Made by a program: the position numbers and the translations under genes. A DNA stretch of 64,000 nt from NCBI GenBank assembly GCA_037127475.1, contig CM073765.1, forward strand, positions 61,249,009 to 61,313,008. The letters run 5' to 3'. Below the pieces are notes generated by a model. That model was not told the origin of the DNA. It was given only the letters and a program-made list of their open reading frames with translations, and did no database searches. The stretch comes from Arma custos. Its lineage: Eukaryota > Arthropoda > Insecta > Hemiptera > Pentatomidae. Of this stretch, positions 11,944 through 24,998 are shown one piece after another (the first letter of the stretch is position 1; the number at the start of each line of letters is the position of its first letter).

Positions 11944-12941
11944 TTAACGACGTTCTCCAGTACGAGAATGCGTTCCAACACAATCTGGTACTCGGACTTG
12001 ACAAGTCTCGGACAAGCCTAGCTGGAGCATGCGCAGAAAATCGATCCCAGACTGTCCTAGTAAACCTTCCCTACAGGATGTTGGAATAAACCAGATATAC
12101 ACTTATTAACCTGATGTTAATATTATATTATAAGCTGCTAGAATTATGTGGAACTGTTATTAGCCCGTGCACATTTTTGGGGGATTAATTCAATTTATAT
12201 AAAAATGTTTATTGTTACTGGCAATCAATAGTAAATGTGGTTTTTGTTTTTCTATAAACTATGATAGTATTATTCATAGTGTTTATTAGCATTCTATAAT
12301 GATCCATTCATGATTAAGAGAGGCAGAGAGGGACTTATGTAGCTAAGTACGTACGGTTGTCTTATAAATGATAAGTATGGCATTTTTTTTATTTATACAG
12401 TTAGATTATATCCTTTGTTTATATATATCCTTTGTTTATAAGTTATAGTGCTTAAAATCAAGAAAGTTTGTCGTATGGCTATTTCTTAGTATTTATAATT
12501 GATCATTTATGTCATTTCCAAACTAAATATTAACTACATAATTATATGATGGATGTGAAATTCGCCATCAACTCAATACACCCTGAGAAATCGAACCTTG
12601 AAAAGGAAGCTTACGCTTCAACTATTATTGCTGCCTCCTTGATTGAGTCGTGGCGTGCAATAATAGCAACGATAATCGATTTATCCCAAGGGATCGAAAT
12701 GGTTTGTATCTTCTAGCTAGTGTTGCCATATCAGATTTTTTCCTCCATGATTTAGGATACAAAAATTTTAGGTTAAAGTTTTAATTTGTTTATTGTTAAT
12801 AAACAGTTAAATTATTTCCTTATCCATCCAATTCAATGTAAAAACTTTCAAAGAAGTAATGATAATTTTATATTGACATTCTTGAATATAAACCGGTAAG
12901 ATGGCTAATTTGAACTCAACCTCTATTGATGATATATCTAC
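11944..12941. other. noncoding, nothing recognised
   Basis: AT-rich DNA between two palindromic elements; no open frame or repeat worth calling. Confidence 0.4.
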
Positions 12942-13183
12942 TCCCTCGGTGAATAAGTGGTTAAGTCGAATTTTTTCCAAAATGAGTTTGATGTACTTAG
13001 GGAAGCAGAGTCGTGTTATTTACGTAGTGAATGAGGGCCAAGGTTAGGTTTTCTTTTGAAAAGGAGTTATTTCTTCAACTAAAACTCAATGCCAAGCCAA
13101 AAACTGCGAGAATGACATAAACTACTCAGTACAATTAACTCTCTCTGGACAAAATTCGACTTAACCACTTATTCAGTAGGGCT
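12942..13183. mobile_element. palindromic MITE family M2
   Basis: Terminal inverted repeats of about 35 bp: GAATAAGTGGTTAAGTCGAA near 12951 and its reverse complement TTCGACTTAACCACTTATTC ending at about 13174. The interior is noncoding. A broken relative lies at 3292-3440. Confidence 0.7.
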
Positions 13184-13929
13184 TTAGGTATAAATACACC
13201 GCTAGATTGGTTTTCTAGCTCGTCGTCTTATCAGATTTTTAAAAAATAAATAAAGGTGTTTAATATTCAAATTTTATTTTCAATATTATGGAATATCGAT
13301 AATTTAAAAACATCGATATATCGACTCTTTTCAAATTTCCACATTTCTTCGATAAAGGTTTAATGGCGATCTGACTGCAAATTGTTGGTCTTGTTTAAAG
13401 ATATATTTTAGTCTTGTTAATTGGCGAAACTTTGGAAGACATGTTTCGTTTGAAAGCTAACATTAAAGAGGTATGTATTGTGCTTGCAATAATAATAATA
13501 TTTTATTTTTGTAATGTCGATTGATATGGCGAATACTCGTTGATTTTGCTGATGGAATGACGGCCAGCAGGAGAAGCCTATGTGGGTTACAAGGACAGTT
13601 GGAACCAGTATTCTCATCCCCACCTTATCCTCTAGCACCTTTTTCTTCTCTACTCTCATATTATCCTTTTATATATTATAATATAATGTAAAATAGTTGT
13701 TAAAATAATTATATTCGTAGGTCTATATGATTCTCTCCTTTATACATTCTTGAAATTCTGAATAATACGTTAAAAATTAATGAATCAATTGCACAGGTTG
13801 TCTCTTCGGGCCAAGTCTCAACAAGTTGTAAATTGTAATTCGTTTCCTCATTAATAATATTCTTGAAAATAAGAATAATTTTATTACTGACCGTAAATAG
13901 ACTGATTAAAAAACCAACTTGCACATACT

Positions 13930-14139
13930 GTTCAATCGTCATCTATACCTCGAAATGTTTGTCAAAAAGTTTCTTTCTTGATGAAATGATTAACAAAATA
14001 CACACATTTCCAATAATTACACTATTTTTTCAAAATAAAGCTCATGATAACTTTTCGAGAATATTAAAAAGGAAAGGAATGAAAAGTTAAAAGTTGCTGG
14101 TGACTTAACTCCATGCTACAACCTGTGGAACTGATACCA
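13930..14139. mobile_element. foldback MITE family M1, half copy
   Basis: Matches only the right arm of the family: TTCTTGATGAAATGATTAAC, AAAGCTCATGATAACTTTTC, then CTACAACCTGTGGAACTGAT and ACC. The left arm is missing. Confidence 0.6.
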
Positions 14140-16440
14140 AAATTAATGTGTATTTAAAATTTAATAATTTAAATTGAATGTGCGCATTTTACCGCAGTTT
14201 CTTCTCTCATATTTAAAAAAAATAAAAATCCATGTTTCTACCTCACAACTGTACAATTTATTGCTTGTTCAAACTATTTTTTAATATTCTATTATATTTT
14301 AATAAGTTATGGTCATTACAAGATTCTTATTTGTTGCTATACTCCATGTCATCAAATTTTATTTTAGCATTTTGTCAAATAACTACATTTTATTAACAAG
14401 AGCCTTATGAGGAGTTTATTAGAAAATGGTTTATTCCATCATTATTGGTAATAGATATTTCATGCATAAAAAGTTATGAATATTGGTTAAAAGTGAGCGA
14501 GACAACTATTAATCTCTACTAGGTAATTAAGTATGTAAAAGTAAACTAACTTTCACTATTTAATGTTTTATTAATTTCCTTTGCGATATGTTTTCTATTT
14601 TATTGATACATTGCCAATGCTTAGTTACTTTGCTTTTACATTATTTGTATTTTATTCTTACTTAAAATTAAGTATTTATATATTATTATCTGCTTAATCT
14701 AATGGTAGCCATTTGTGTTTTATTCCATAAAAAAGTAGATAAGTACATAGATAAAAAAAAATGTTGGCTTTTAGAGATTACAGGTTTCTTATCTACATTT
14801 CATGGCAATCTTTTATCATTTTTTAAAATAACTGTTTTACATATTATTGTTTCAACATTTAACTGTCTAAGTGATTTGTGTAGCAAAAGAAAGGCTAACA
14901 GAAGATGTGCTGTTACATTTTATTGTGAAATATAGTTGAAGAGGGTGCCTGAATAGTGTAGTATGGGTCAGGCTAAGGCTTACTATTCCTTTCACTTAAA
15001 CTTTAAAACATTGAAACACATCATTTAAAGTAATTATATAAAATGCAGTAAATTAAAAAAGAAACGGTTATCATTATTATTAGCTAATAGCAATAATTAT
15101 AATTAGGTTACCCTTAACCTGAACCTCTCTGCTTATATTTTTCTCACTTGTCTTCCGTATTTTATAATAAAATGCAATAAATAAACTTGGCTATTTAGAA
15201 GGAGTAACACATATCGGAGCAACAGATACCCATCTATTGTTATTTCTCATTAATCTGTCCAATGCGATTAAGTATGAAAATTTAAAAATTTGGAAATGCA
15301 ATGGATAAATTTTTATTTTTATTTAGTTAACTTCGATCCTGTAAATTAAGTTATTGGTTTTCATATTTTAAATAACTAGAAATATCTGATCCTATCATTC
15401 TGGACACATTTCAAGTAGTTTTGTTGGAACATCTGGTAGATTCGTCTTAAGGGTTGCTTCTTTAAATGATTCAGAAATGGTTAACGATATTACTCCTTGA
15501 CCACAAGGAGTTGAACCTAAGTTAAAAATCAGTTTAGAAAGTTAAAACCTTTTTATGAAAAATTACTACATTATTACATTATTATGCAAACTTATTTATC
15601 ATTTATAGAAATATTATAAAAGATTTTGGTGAAAATTGGCAAACTAGAACTGGACCTCACTTCAAGCTCTATTTGAACTGATAATTTATTTTTATTAATC
15701 GATATGTTAATGTTAATAACTGAAAATGGTACTATACTTGAAGTATCAATAAAATTTTGTTTCAATAATATGTATATAAGTATCCGGAATAATAATGTAT
15801 ATATAAACCGGAAATAATATTTTACTGGAATATCTTAACTGTTTACGCCACACGATAAGGTATATATATTATATATTATATATATATTATATATATTGCT
15901 ATTGTTTTTAATTTTAATTTAATTCAGAGTCACTTTTAGAGCCAGAGAAATTCAGTTTGATAGGTGTATAAGGAAGTTATTTGCTGTCCACAACAGACTT
16001 TTGATATATATGAAGAATAGTTTACATCTCAAAACTGAATAGTTTACATCTCTTTACTCTCCAAACTGTATATATAACAAAACTACTTTCATTTTATACT
16101 ATAATATTTTCTAACCAGTTTTAAATCAATAAGAAAGGTGGGGGTTTAGCTTTTCTATTTGCCACCCTTTCATTTAGTTAATTTTATCTCTTTTTATCTG
16201 GTTGAATATCATCTGCATCACATTCCTCAAGATAGTCAGGAAATGAAAGATACATGATAAGCTTAAAGTTCAATGCATCCTTATTCCAGCTTTCCTTTCT
16301 GCATTGCATTCATCCTGAAAATTCATTGGTTTGGAAAGAAGTTCACTAAAATAAAATGTGTATGTTTGGTGCAATACAGTATTTTTTAAAAAGAAAAATG
16401 TTTTTATAATGTAAACATTTTATTTTTGTTATGGTTTCAG
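14140..16440. other. AT-rich sequence upstream of first btsz exon in view
   Basis: Probably intron, because the exon at 16441 begins inside a codon behind a good acceptor (TTTTTGTTATGGTTTCAG). A TA-rich simple repeat lies at 15860-15898. No earlier coding exon was recognised. Confidence 0.5.
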
Positions 16441-19400
16441 CTTGTGATGATTCGAGCGTTTGTTCCGAACCGATTGGGAAAACAGATGAGGAAGTCGACA
16501 GGCTTATTACACATCACAGGGCATCTCTCGGGGTGAGTGGTCTATATGGTTTTTTAAATACTTTTGTTTTTTTTTATTAACTGCTGAAAAATTGGTTTGA
16601 ATTTAAAATTACTGATTTATTTGGTTCATTGGCGAATCTGATTTTAATTATATTTTTTCTTGATGAATATCTATTTTAATTAATCTTGAATAATATTCGT
16701 TGACATTATTTATAACAGGAAGGAAATTTCCCCAGACCTGGACCATTTCCTTCCTCTTATTTTAATTTGTCACTTATTTTTATTAATAAGTATTTTATTT
16801 TAGTGAATATTTGTTTTAATTAATAAATCTTTTTTTTTATCTCTTTACTTTTTGTTTGATTTGTTACATATTTTTTTAAGTGTAACTCTTTACTATAAGG
16901 TAATAGAAAATACTATAAAGAAGAACAAACATTTTAGCTACGATGTTGAAGAATACAAACATATTAAAGAAAAAATTCTCTCTAATAATCATAGAAATCT
17001 CTAATAATTATAGAAATGTAGACAAATAAATTATTGAAAAACTCGTAATATTATTTATTTCAAGATCATTGCAATTTTATATAAGGTCTGCAGCTACAGT
17101 AATTATTATATAATTATAGTAATAATTATTTTTTTTAGAATACCTTTAATTATTAATCTAAAGTCAATTTTTTTAAATGAAAATATGTGGACATATTTTT
17201 ATTTTTTATTAATTATTATGTTTAATAGTAAATGTTTGTAGAATAACTCTTTATTAATATATATATATAGTCTGAGGATATTACTTCCGAAGGGTCTAAT
17301 AATTTCAGTATCTTAAATTATTTTCCTCTCGGTCTTATTTTGAAATTTTTGCCTAAATAAAAGTTAATGAAAATATGCTAAATATAAAAATAACGTAATA
17401 GAAAAATTTGTTTCTGCAACTTCTTAAAATTTGAAGTTATCAATATGTAGTAAATAATAAATTACAATTGAAAATAGCTCAAGCCTTATCTTATTAAAGA
17501 AATAAGGACATTATATTGTTTTCAATAAGAGGTCCTTTAATGGTTTCTTTTTATTTTTTATATTTTTTAATCATAGATTAATTTTATCATAATGATAATG
17601 CCTGATGGAGTGTGTGGCCTTTTAAAAATTAAAAAATCTCTCTCTAGTATTTTATTAGATGTCAATTATCATTTTTTTATTGTATATTAATACACCATTC
17701 TGTTTAATTTAATATTTACATGAAGCACACTCTTCAGATTGTGTTGGATATAATTTGAACAATTTAACACCGAGTATTTAAATTTATTTCCAGGCTAGAA
17801 GCGATTCTTTGGCATCTGTTTACTCAGGAGCAGGTGAAGGACGACATGGAGGAGTTGCCGTCAGAGGAGAAGTTCAATTCGGGCTGCAATATAATTACAA
17901 GCAGTCTTCCTTGGAGATCCACGTCAAGCAGTGTCGGGATCTTGCTCCTGTCGATACGAAACGCAACCGATCAGATCCGTAAGTAGGCACTATATATTCA
18001 GCAAATGATTTATAATATGTATTTGTTATGTGTGTGCCATTCTCAAAAAATGTGAAACCATAGACATTTTTTTTCAATATTAAAATTATTATTAAAAAAT
18101 TCTATAATAATCTAGACTCAATATTAAATGAAATATAACCACTAGCAGTTTATCAGAGGAATTTTTTAAATTAAAAATAAATAAATGTTTGATAGAATTG
18201 AATTTAATCACCTTCGACAGAATGGCCTCATGTCTTTGTGAGAATCATTTTATTAATGTTAAAAAACATGATTATTAATAAATCATTTATTATATTTCTG
18301 ATTATGACAATACTTAACTACAACGACTTGGTAGACCATGTACCAACTTATTTTTCTTCTCCCCGATTAACGTTGAAGGGTTGCCTGAAATAAAATAAAT
18401 TATACAACATACCTTCAATACTCCAACTGTGTCTGTAGAATATAAAATACATTTTCTAATGGCCAAATGTTTTATTTGAGATTACCTATTGTTTTAGTAG
18501 CAAGGAAAACTGGGTTGTATTCGATTGCATGCAGTTGTATTCCTTCACATTTTTATAAAAATTCACTTTGCTTATATGTTTTGTCTAATTGTCTTGTTTG
18601 ATAAAGGTGATTTTTTCGAAAATTCCCCAATTTAATTCTTACTTATTCAAAGTTTAGTTTAACGACAATGCTTTAGCTATATCAGGTCATATGTTAACAA
18701 TAAAACTTAATTTTAGTAAAAAATATCTGCCAATCATTAAAATAACATTAACTATATTCTCAAAATGTTGAATTTTGCACATATAAATAATTAAAATTAG
18801 AAACTATAATTTTTTTTCGATTTATGTTATTTGAAATTTCAATACTTAAAAAATCTGATGTTTATACTTTATGTTTCATTTTCAACACTAATTTATTTTT
18901 AGCCTAAGGATGAAATTAAGATTTAAATTTTTAAAAAGTACATTTATTTAGTTTTTTAATTTTAAAAATTTGTTTTTTCACTGGAGCATTGAATGCTAAA
19001 TGGTATTAATCTTTTTTTTTTAATATTTTATTTTAATAAACTTTTTTTTTATACAGATATGTTAAGGTCTACTTGCTGCCAGACAAGTCGAAATCTGGTA
19101 AACGAAAAACTCGAGTGAAGAAGCACACATTAAATCCAATATTTGATGAAGTCCTCAGGGTAAAGCCATTTCTCAGCATTTTTTTTTTAGAAATAAAAAA
19201 ATAGTTTTGAACAATAATTTCATTGTATTTAAATGTTTCTTATGATCAGTTTCAAGTCAACTTGGATGGATTGGAGAACCGCACGCTTTGGCTGTCAGTT
19301 TGGCATTCCGACATGTTTGGCAGGAATGACTTCCTCGGGGAAGTTCTTATGCCTCTGGAAAATAAAGTTTTTGATGACCCTCTACCAAAGTTCTACACAC

Positions 19401-22400
19401 TTCAAGAACGAGTAAGTAACTTATAATTCATTTTTTGCCCCCATGCATAAGGGCAGGAAGTCATTGGTTTACGACGTAAGGTAAAAGTGACTTGATGCGA
19501 TTTTTGAGAATTTATTTTAATTCTCCAGTTGTGATACCATTCTTCAAGATCAGTGAAATGGGATTGGAGGCTTTGGGATGCAATAACTGGATTGGTGTTA
19601 TACATCCAATACACATGTATCATCAGCAATATTAAAATTAAAGTCTGTATTTAAAGTATCAACTCAAAATATCACTAAATTAACACATATTATTTATATG
19701 AGAAAAAAAAAGTAATCTCATTAGAATGAAATACCATTACCATTTGGCCGGGAATAAAAATCAGTTCTGAATTTCAAATATAATATCACGCCTAATTAGC
19801 TAATTTTAACTAATTTTTTTTTTTTTTTTCACTGAACGAACTTTGAGACCATGCAAATATCATTATTTTCACTTCTTTTCATACACCTTCTCTCCTTCCT
19901 TCTTTCTTCCCACCTTTTCTTCATTCTTTCCTTGTTTCCTCGGTCCACGCTATTCCTTTTCTCGCATTTCTCTTTCCCACAAGGGCCTTAATTTCTTTTA
20001 GTCTCTTCCCATAGTCATTGCTATCGAAACAGTCTTGGTCTGTTATTTTCAGTCTCTCAGTTTCTTCCTTCATCTGTTTTATGTACCCCCCCCCCAGCAC
20101 TCTTGTATCGTCTCATTTTATAGAGGATTTCTCTATTTTATCGCTTTGGGTGCATCCTCACAATATGTCCGTAGAACCTCTATATTCTTCTGTCTATTCC
20201 TTGCATTTTCCTTAGGCTGAGGAGGGAAGCGGTTTCCATTCTTTACAGTATCAGCGGTTTGACGACCGTATTGCAGTGTCTTATCTTGGCCTTTGTTGAC
20301 AGGCTCCTTTTATTACATAAATTTCTTGTGACGAAGCTTAGCCTTTCCAATTTAGTTATTTTCTGTTTTATGGTTTCCTCCCCCGACGGATATAATTTAC
20401 ATATAATTTCCGCCTGAAATGTATCTCAATTTATTTGTTAACTCAATTCTCCCATACTTTGCCTCTACTATATTTTTTTGAAAGTTTCTATCTGTTGTGA
20501 TTAATTCTGTTTTCTCAAACGAGATCTGTAAACCTGCCTTTTCAGCTGTTTCCTTTAAAGTGTTCAACTGCTCTATAGCTTCGCTTTCAGTCTCCACCAT
20601 TAAGGCCAGATCGTCCCCATATGCCAAACATCTTACTTTGATGAGCTTTATTTTAGTCCCTATCGTTACAGCAGCATCGTTGCTCTTGCACCTGATGGCT
20701 TTCCTTCTTGATTTTGTCTAGGACTATGTTAAACAGTACTGGGGAGAGGCTATCCTCTTCTCCAAGTCCTGTTCTTATTTGGAAGGGATTACCGATGGAC
20801 CCCTGAAACTTGACCCTTGATTCTGTGTCCGTCAGTGTCAGTTCAATCAGTCTTCTTGTCTTCCCATCCACTCCATACTCCTCCAACACTTTCATCAGTG
20901 TTTTTCTGTCCACCGAAGCTTACGCTTTTTTGAAATCAACAAAAGAGATGTAGAGGTTTTTCTTTGCTTTTGATTTGTAGTAAGTTTTTAACAGTTTTAG
21001 GCTCAGAATTTGCTCTTGACACAATCTACTTATCCTGAAGCCTCCTTGATATTCTCCTATTTGTGAATCTATTTAGAGAAAATCTTATAATTGACAGGTA
21101 GCAGGGAAATTCCTCTATAGTTGTTGGTATCTGTTTTTGATCCTTTTTTATGCAGAGGATGTATTAAAGCAGTTTTCCATTCTTTTGGAATTTTTTCTTC
21201 TATCCAAATATCCATCATTAGTTCTGTGATTCATTTTCTGAAATCAGCTCCTGTTAATTCCCCTGATGATTTGTTGTTGTTTAGTGTTGCTATAGTTTAG
21301 TTATTTATTTATAAAATCTATAAGTCTTATGTGGGAAGGGGGAGTGGGGTAGCTCAGTGTGTTGAATGCTGAGTTGCTGTGTTGGTGTGCTAAAAAACCC
21401 AGCTGTGGCAGGTAAATTATTTAATATGTTTACAGTTATTGGTATCCTTAATTGAGGGAAAACCTGGTAGTTGAGTGTGATCTCGTCTAAATGACATCCG
21501 TAGACAACAGTTTCCTTAAAAACAGTACAGTCCCTTTCATGTAATAAATCCAAGACCCTACATGGGTTGTTATGATATAGGTATAATAGGGTTGTTGTGA
21601 TATAGGTATAATAGGGTTGTTGTGATATAGGTATAATAGGGTTGTTGTGATATAGGTATAATAGGGTTGTTGTGATGTAGGTGTAAGTCTCATAAACCTA
21701 ATAAGAGAAGTTTTAGTTTTATTGTAACATAACTTTTGATGAAAATTTATTTTGACCAATTCATTGTCAAAATGGATAATTCTATCAAAATCTTTTGCAA
21801 TTACAATACTTGCAGTAACTACTGTTTACAATGAAGTAAAAAAACTTTATCCATAAAGGTTTATTATTTTTCTATACATTTTTTATTAAACTGAATTTTA
21901 AACCATAACAATGATGTTATGTTTGTACAGTCTGAAACGTTAGAAGAACTGAGCTCTAAGGGTGAGCTGATTATCGGACTGAAGTACGAACCGCCAGGTG
22001 AAAACTGTCCCAAGAAGAAGTCCAAGGGCTCTCTACACGTCCTCATTAAAGAAGCTAAGAATTTACCTGCGATGAAAAGTAACATGTCGTCTGATCCGTT
22101 TTGTAAAAGGTATCTTATTATTTTAATTTCAGTTTACCGTATTAGCTAGCAATAAAATTTACTAAGATATATCCTTTTTAAAATTAAAAGCAATTTTTGG
22201 GTGATTAACCTAGTTTGTTGGACTGTTACTATTACAAGCCATTGATAACTAACGTATATAACACAATATTAAGTAAAGTAAATAAGTACAACAATCTATG
22301 GCCTGTAATATTTTTTCTATCCATCAAATCTATTTACCTGTTTAAATATCACCATTGAATATCACCGTGTGAATGTGTGTTCAACAGCATTTTAGGGAGA

Positions 22401-24998
22401 GAGGAAGAGAAATTAAAAACCTTTTATGTATACATACATATATTTGTGCACAGTTTTTATTATTTAACTGGAAAATAGTTGGCTGAATAATTCCAAGAAT
22501 GGATTAAATTGGTTAGGGGGTGCAGTCAAAGATAACACAAAATAATAAAAACTTATTTTAATCTGCCAACATTTCGGCCTAAGATGTAGGCCATCTTCAG
22601 GGCAACCAGTCAGTAGTAGGTGGTGGGTGCCGAGTCTGAGGTGACTTGTCAAACTGTCAACTGTCAACCGTCAACTTGGACTGAGTTTTAAATTTTAATG
22701 AGTTCTTCTTATTTTGTGTTATCTTTAGCTCCAGCTCATCCCCAGTTTAATCCATTATTCGTTTTCATTATTATTTATTGAACAGTTTATAATATTTATT
22801 TCCAGTTTATAATTAAAAATGGAACTAAAATATAAAATTTATTTTGTGAAGAATTGCTCCACATAAATTTCTTTCAAAATAAAAGAAATTTCTATTACAA
22901 AAAAGTTTTTGGAGGTTTGTACAAAATTAGTTAGATATTTTAATTCAGATAGAATAAATTCTCAAGTATTTTTTAAAAATTATTTAAATGCTTATATTCC
23001 TTTAACTGCTAATTTATCTAGTTTATAATATTTTATTTAAAACAGTTTATTTAATTGTAAATACATTTATGCGGATATATGGTTGAATATATATATATAT
23101 ATATACATCTTGATAAATGGTGAAAATGTTTGGCAGTACGGTCAATAAATTTTCCACAAAATCACTGTATCCTTAATAAATTAAGTTGTACTTATATTCT
23201 GCAAAATTTATTGATAGCAACCCCTCACCATTTTCAACATTTCTTAAACATATTTAGTTCTAAAATATGTAGTTTAGGCAAGTATATATATCTAGCTTGA
23301 TACTTGCCATGTTTATATTAATTTGTAGCGGACACTTGTACTCCATTTCTCAATAACTCTCCTACCAAAGATAAATCCTAGTAGATATCTCTTGTAGAGA
23401 GGTTTCACTTCAGTAGTTAAATTTAATTCAAGTTAGATAATTAACTCTTCTTATTCTCCTTCATATCCTAAAGCATTATTCATTTTTTAAACATGTATCA
23501 GCATCGCCTACACTAATTTATTTGAAAATGAGACTATTTTTTTTTTCCTTGCAGCTACTTGTTACCAGACAAAGGAAGATGGTCTAAACAGAAAGCGCCC
23601 GTGATTAGAAAGACATGCAACCCGATCTGGAACCACACCCTTTCTTATCAGAACGTCAGTCTCCAGGAGTTGTCTGAGAGGAGTTTAGAGCTTACCATCT
23701 GGGACCATGATCGTCTTTCCAGCAATGAATTCCTTGGCGGTGTCAGGCTCAACCTTGGCACGGGTATGTTGATATAACAAAGACATTTAATTAATTATTT
23801 ACTTTTTATATTAATAATTTACTAAACAACGAAAACATATTAGATTATTTTAATATAATACAATTGATAGTAAAGTTAATCCAGCTGACTTTGTCTGTTT
23901 AATTTATATATTCCATTGAAAAAGGGAGGGAGTACATTACACAAGTTTATGATTGCCAGACCCAGTCAACTATAGTTTAATTAAGTGTTCAAGAAATTCA
24001 TTTGCTACCCTCACCAGCATGTATATTTTTGTATTTAAAATTTTTCCAAATTTTCAGAAATCTATCCCAAAAATAAGCTGTGTACTATTTTAATGATTTC
24101 CTTATCAAATGTGTAACACAATTCTTTGCAGAAAATACCTAAAATTTTCATTGTTCATTTGATGCTCAATATCATGAAAATTGATAACTGAGGGAACAAC
24201 GATGTTAATTTCTTTTTGATTATGAAGAGAGCTTTTGGTCTATACTAAATCCTCAGAGATAAGCTTACAAAAAATATTTTATACCTAAAAAATTAAACTA
24301 ACCATTTTTTAAATCTTGCTTTATCAAATATACGGAAAATTGTTTTTCCTATGTAGATGTTGATAATGGACTACATTGTTACACATTTAACTTGATAAAA
24401 TGTAAGCGGGAATAAACATATTTACATGAAACAACTCTCTAGATAAAAGTTTTCAAAAAACACATTAAACACATTTTTACATTGTGTAACTGTTTTTGAA
24501 TCTCAGCAACTACAAATCAGGCAGGTGCCTACTATCACTTAAATTAGAGCTATTTAAAGGCCTATTTTTTAGTTTATTGAAATTGTTATTGTTGGACGAA
24601 CAGTTTTCTTGGCAAGTTGGGAGGCTTTTATCAAATGGATTAACTTGATATTTGCAATTGTGCTATATAGCCTGATTAAGCTATAAATATTTCGACATTA
24701 TGTCGACTGTTTTAAGGAAAGAATAAAATCGCAAAATGACAATTATGTTTATTTATTTTTCTAATGTATAATGTTTGCAATATTATTCTCTTATTATACC
24801 TTATTTGTTATTATTTCATCTTCATTTTAATCATAACATTTTTGTTTTTCAGGTAAGCACCAGGGTAAAGCAGTAGATTGGATGGACAGCAGCGGGAACG
24901 AGATCATGCTCTGGGAGAGGATGCTCGAGAGGCCCAACTTCTGGGTCGAAAGTTGCCTTCCTCTCCGTACGTCTTTAGATTTACGCAGTAACCTTTAA
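16441..24998 (+). CDS. btsz: synaptotagmin-like protein (bitesize-type), C-terminal exons
   Basis: Seven exons: 16441-16532, 17794-17978, 19057-19159, 19250-19411, 21931-22109, 23555-23763 and 24853-24998, stop TAA at 24996. All introns are GT-AG and all phases agree, giving 357 residues; the N-terminal part lies upstream of the window. C2A spans about residues 55-179 (SDPYVKVYLLPDK, RKTRVKKHTLNPIFDE, RNDFLGE) and C2B about 191-345 (SSDPFCKSYLLPDK, IRKTCNPIWNH, DRLSSNEFLGG, RPNFWVE). Tandem C2 domains after a linker and a C-terminal RPNFWVE-type ending are typical of Slp/bitesize proteins, which bind membrane phospholipids and, in flies, support apical actin organisation. Of the five usual calcium-binding Asp positions, C2A has His at one loop-3 site and C2B has Lys in loop 1 and Glu in loop 3, so calcium binding is probably weak. 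Possible poly(A) signals: AATAAA at 25004, 25572 and 25900. Confidence 0.93.
19433..19650 (-). mobile_element. non-LTR retrotransposon RT fragment (Jockey-like)
   Basis: On the - strand the sequence reads IADDTCVLD, then a break, then NPVIASQSLQSHF, DLEEWYHNWRIKINSQKS and HQVTFTLRRKP. This is the YADD box and following segment of a Jockey-like reverse transcriptase, with a stop and frame change after the box. It begins about 20 bp after the donor of btsz exon 4 and lies antisense within that intron. It is a dead fragment. Confidence 0.7.
19812..21300 (-). mobile_element. degenerate non-LTR retrotransposon, 5'-truncated
   Basis: Antisense in the btsz intron 19412-21930. A 15-bp-plus T run at 19813-19829 is the poly(A) tail read in reverse, giving the 3' end. 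Going upstream on the - strand: a RFYGHIVRM-like C-terminal segment (about 20130-20220), the catalytic box AYGDDLALM (about 20600-20627), TGLGEEDSLSPVLFNIVLDK (about 20695-20770), and SLLPVNYKIFS (about 21080-21120). Stops and frameshifts separate the pieces, so it is inactive. The C-terminal segment resembles endonuclease-reverse transcriptases of the RTE/CFDP2-like kind; clade not settled. A tail of similar type is at 61950-62330. Confidence 0.75.
21490..21690 (+). repeat. dispersed repeat family D with 25-bp tandem array
   Basis: GTAGACAACAGTTTCCTTAA and AAACAGTACAGTCCCTTTCA and a CCAAGACCCTACATGGGTTG segment follow the family order at 985-1075. The tail part, GGGTTGTTGTGATATAGGTA followed by TAATA, is then repeated about five times from 21563 to 21690. 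It lies in a btsz intron. Confidence 0.75.
22110..22495. other. btsz intron sequence, noncoding
   Basis: AT-rich start of the intron between exons 5 and 6; nothing recognised. Confidence 0.5.
22496..22761. mobile_element. MITE with ~60-bp inverted ends (family M3)
   Basis: AATGGATTAAATTGG and AAAGATAACACAAAATAATA on the left are mirrored by TTATTTTGTGTTATCTTTAG and CCAGTTTAATCCATT on the right. The centre holds GGCCTAAGATGTAGGCC, itself a small hairpin, and a CATCTTCAGGGC string. No coding capacity. It lies in the btsz intron 22110-23554. Confidence 0.65.
23764..24852. other. btsz last intron, noncoding
   Basis: AT-rich intron with no recognised element or open frame. Confidence 0.6.
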
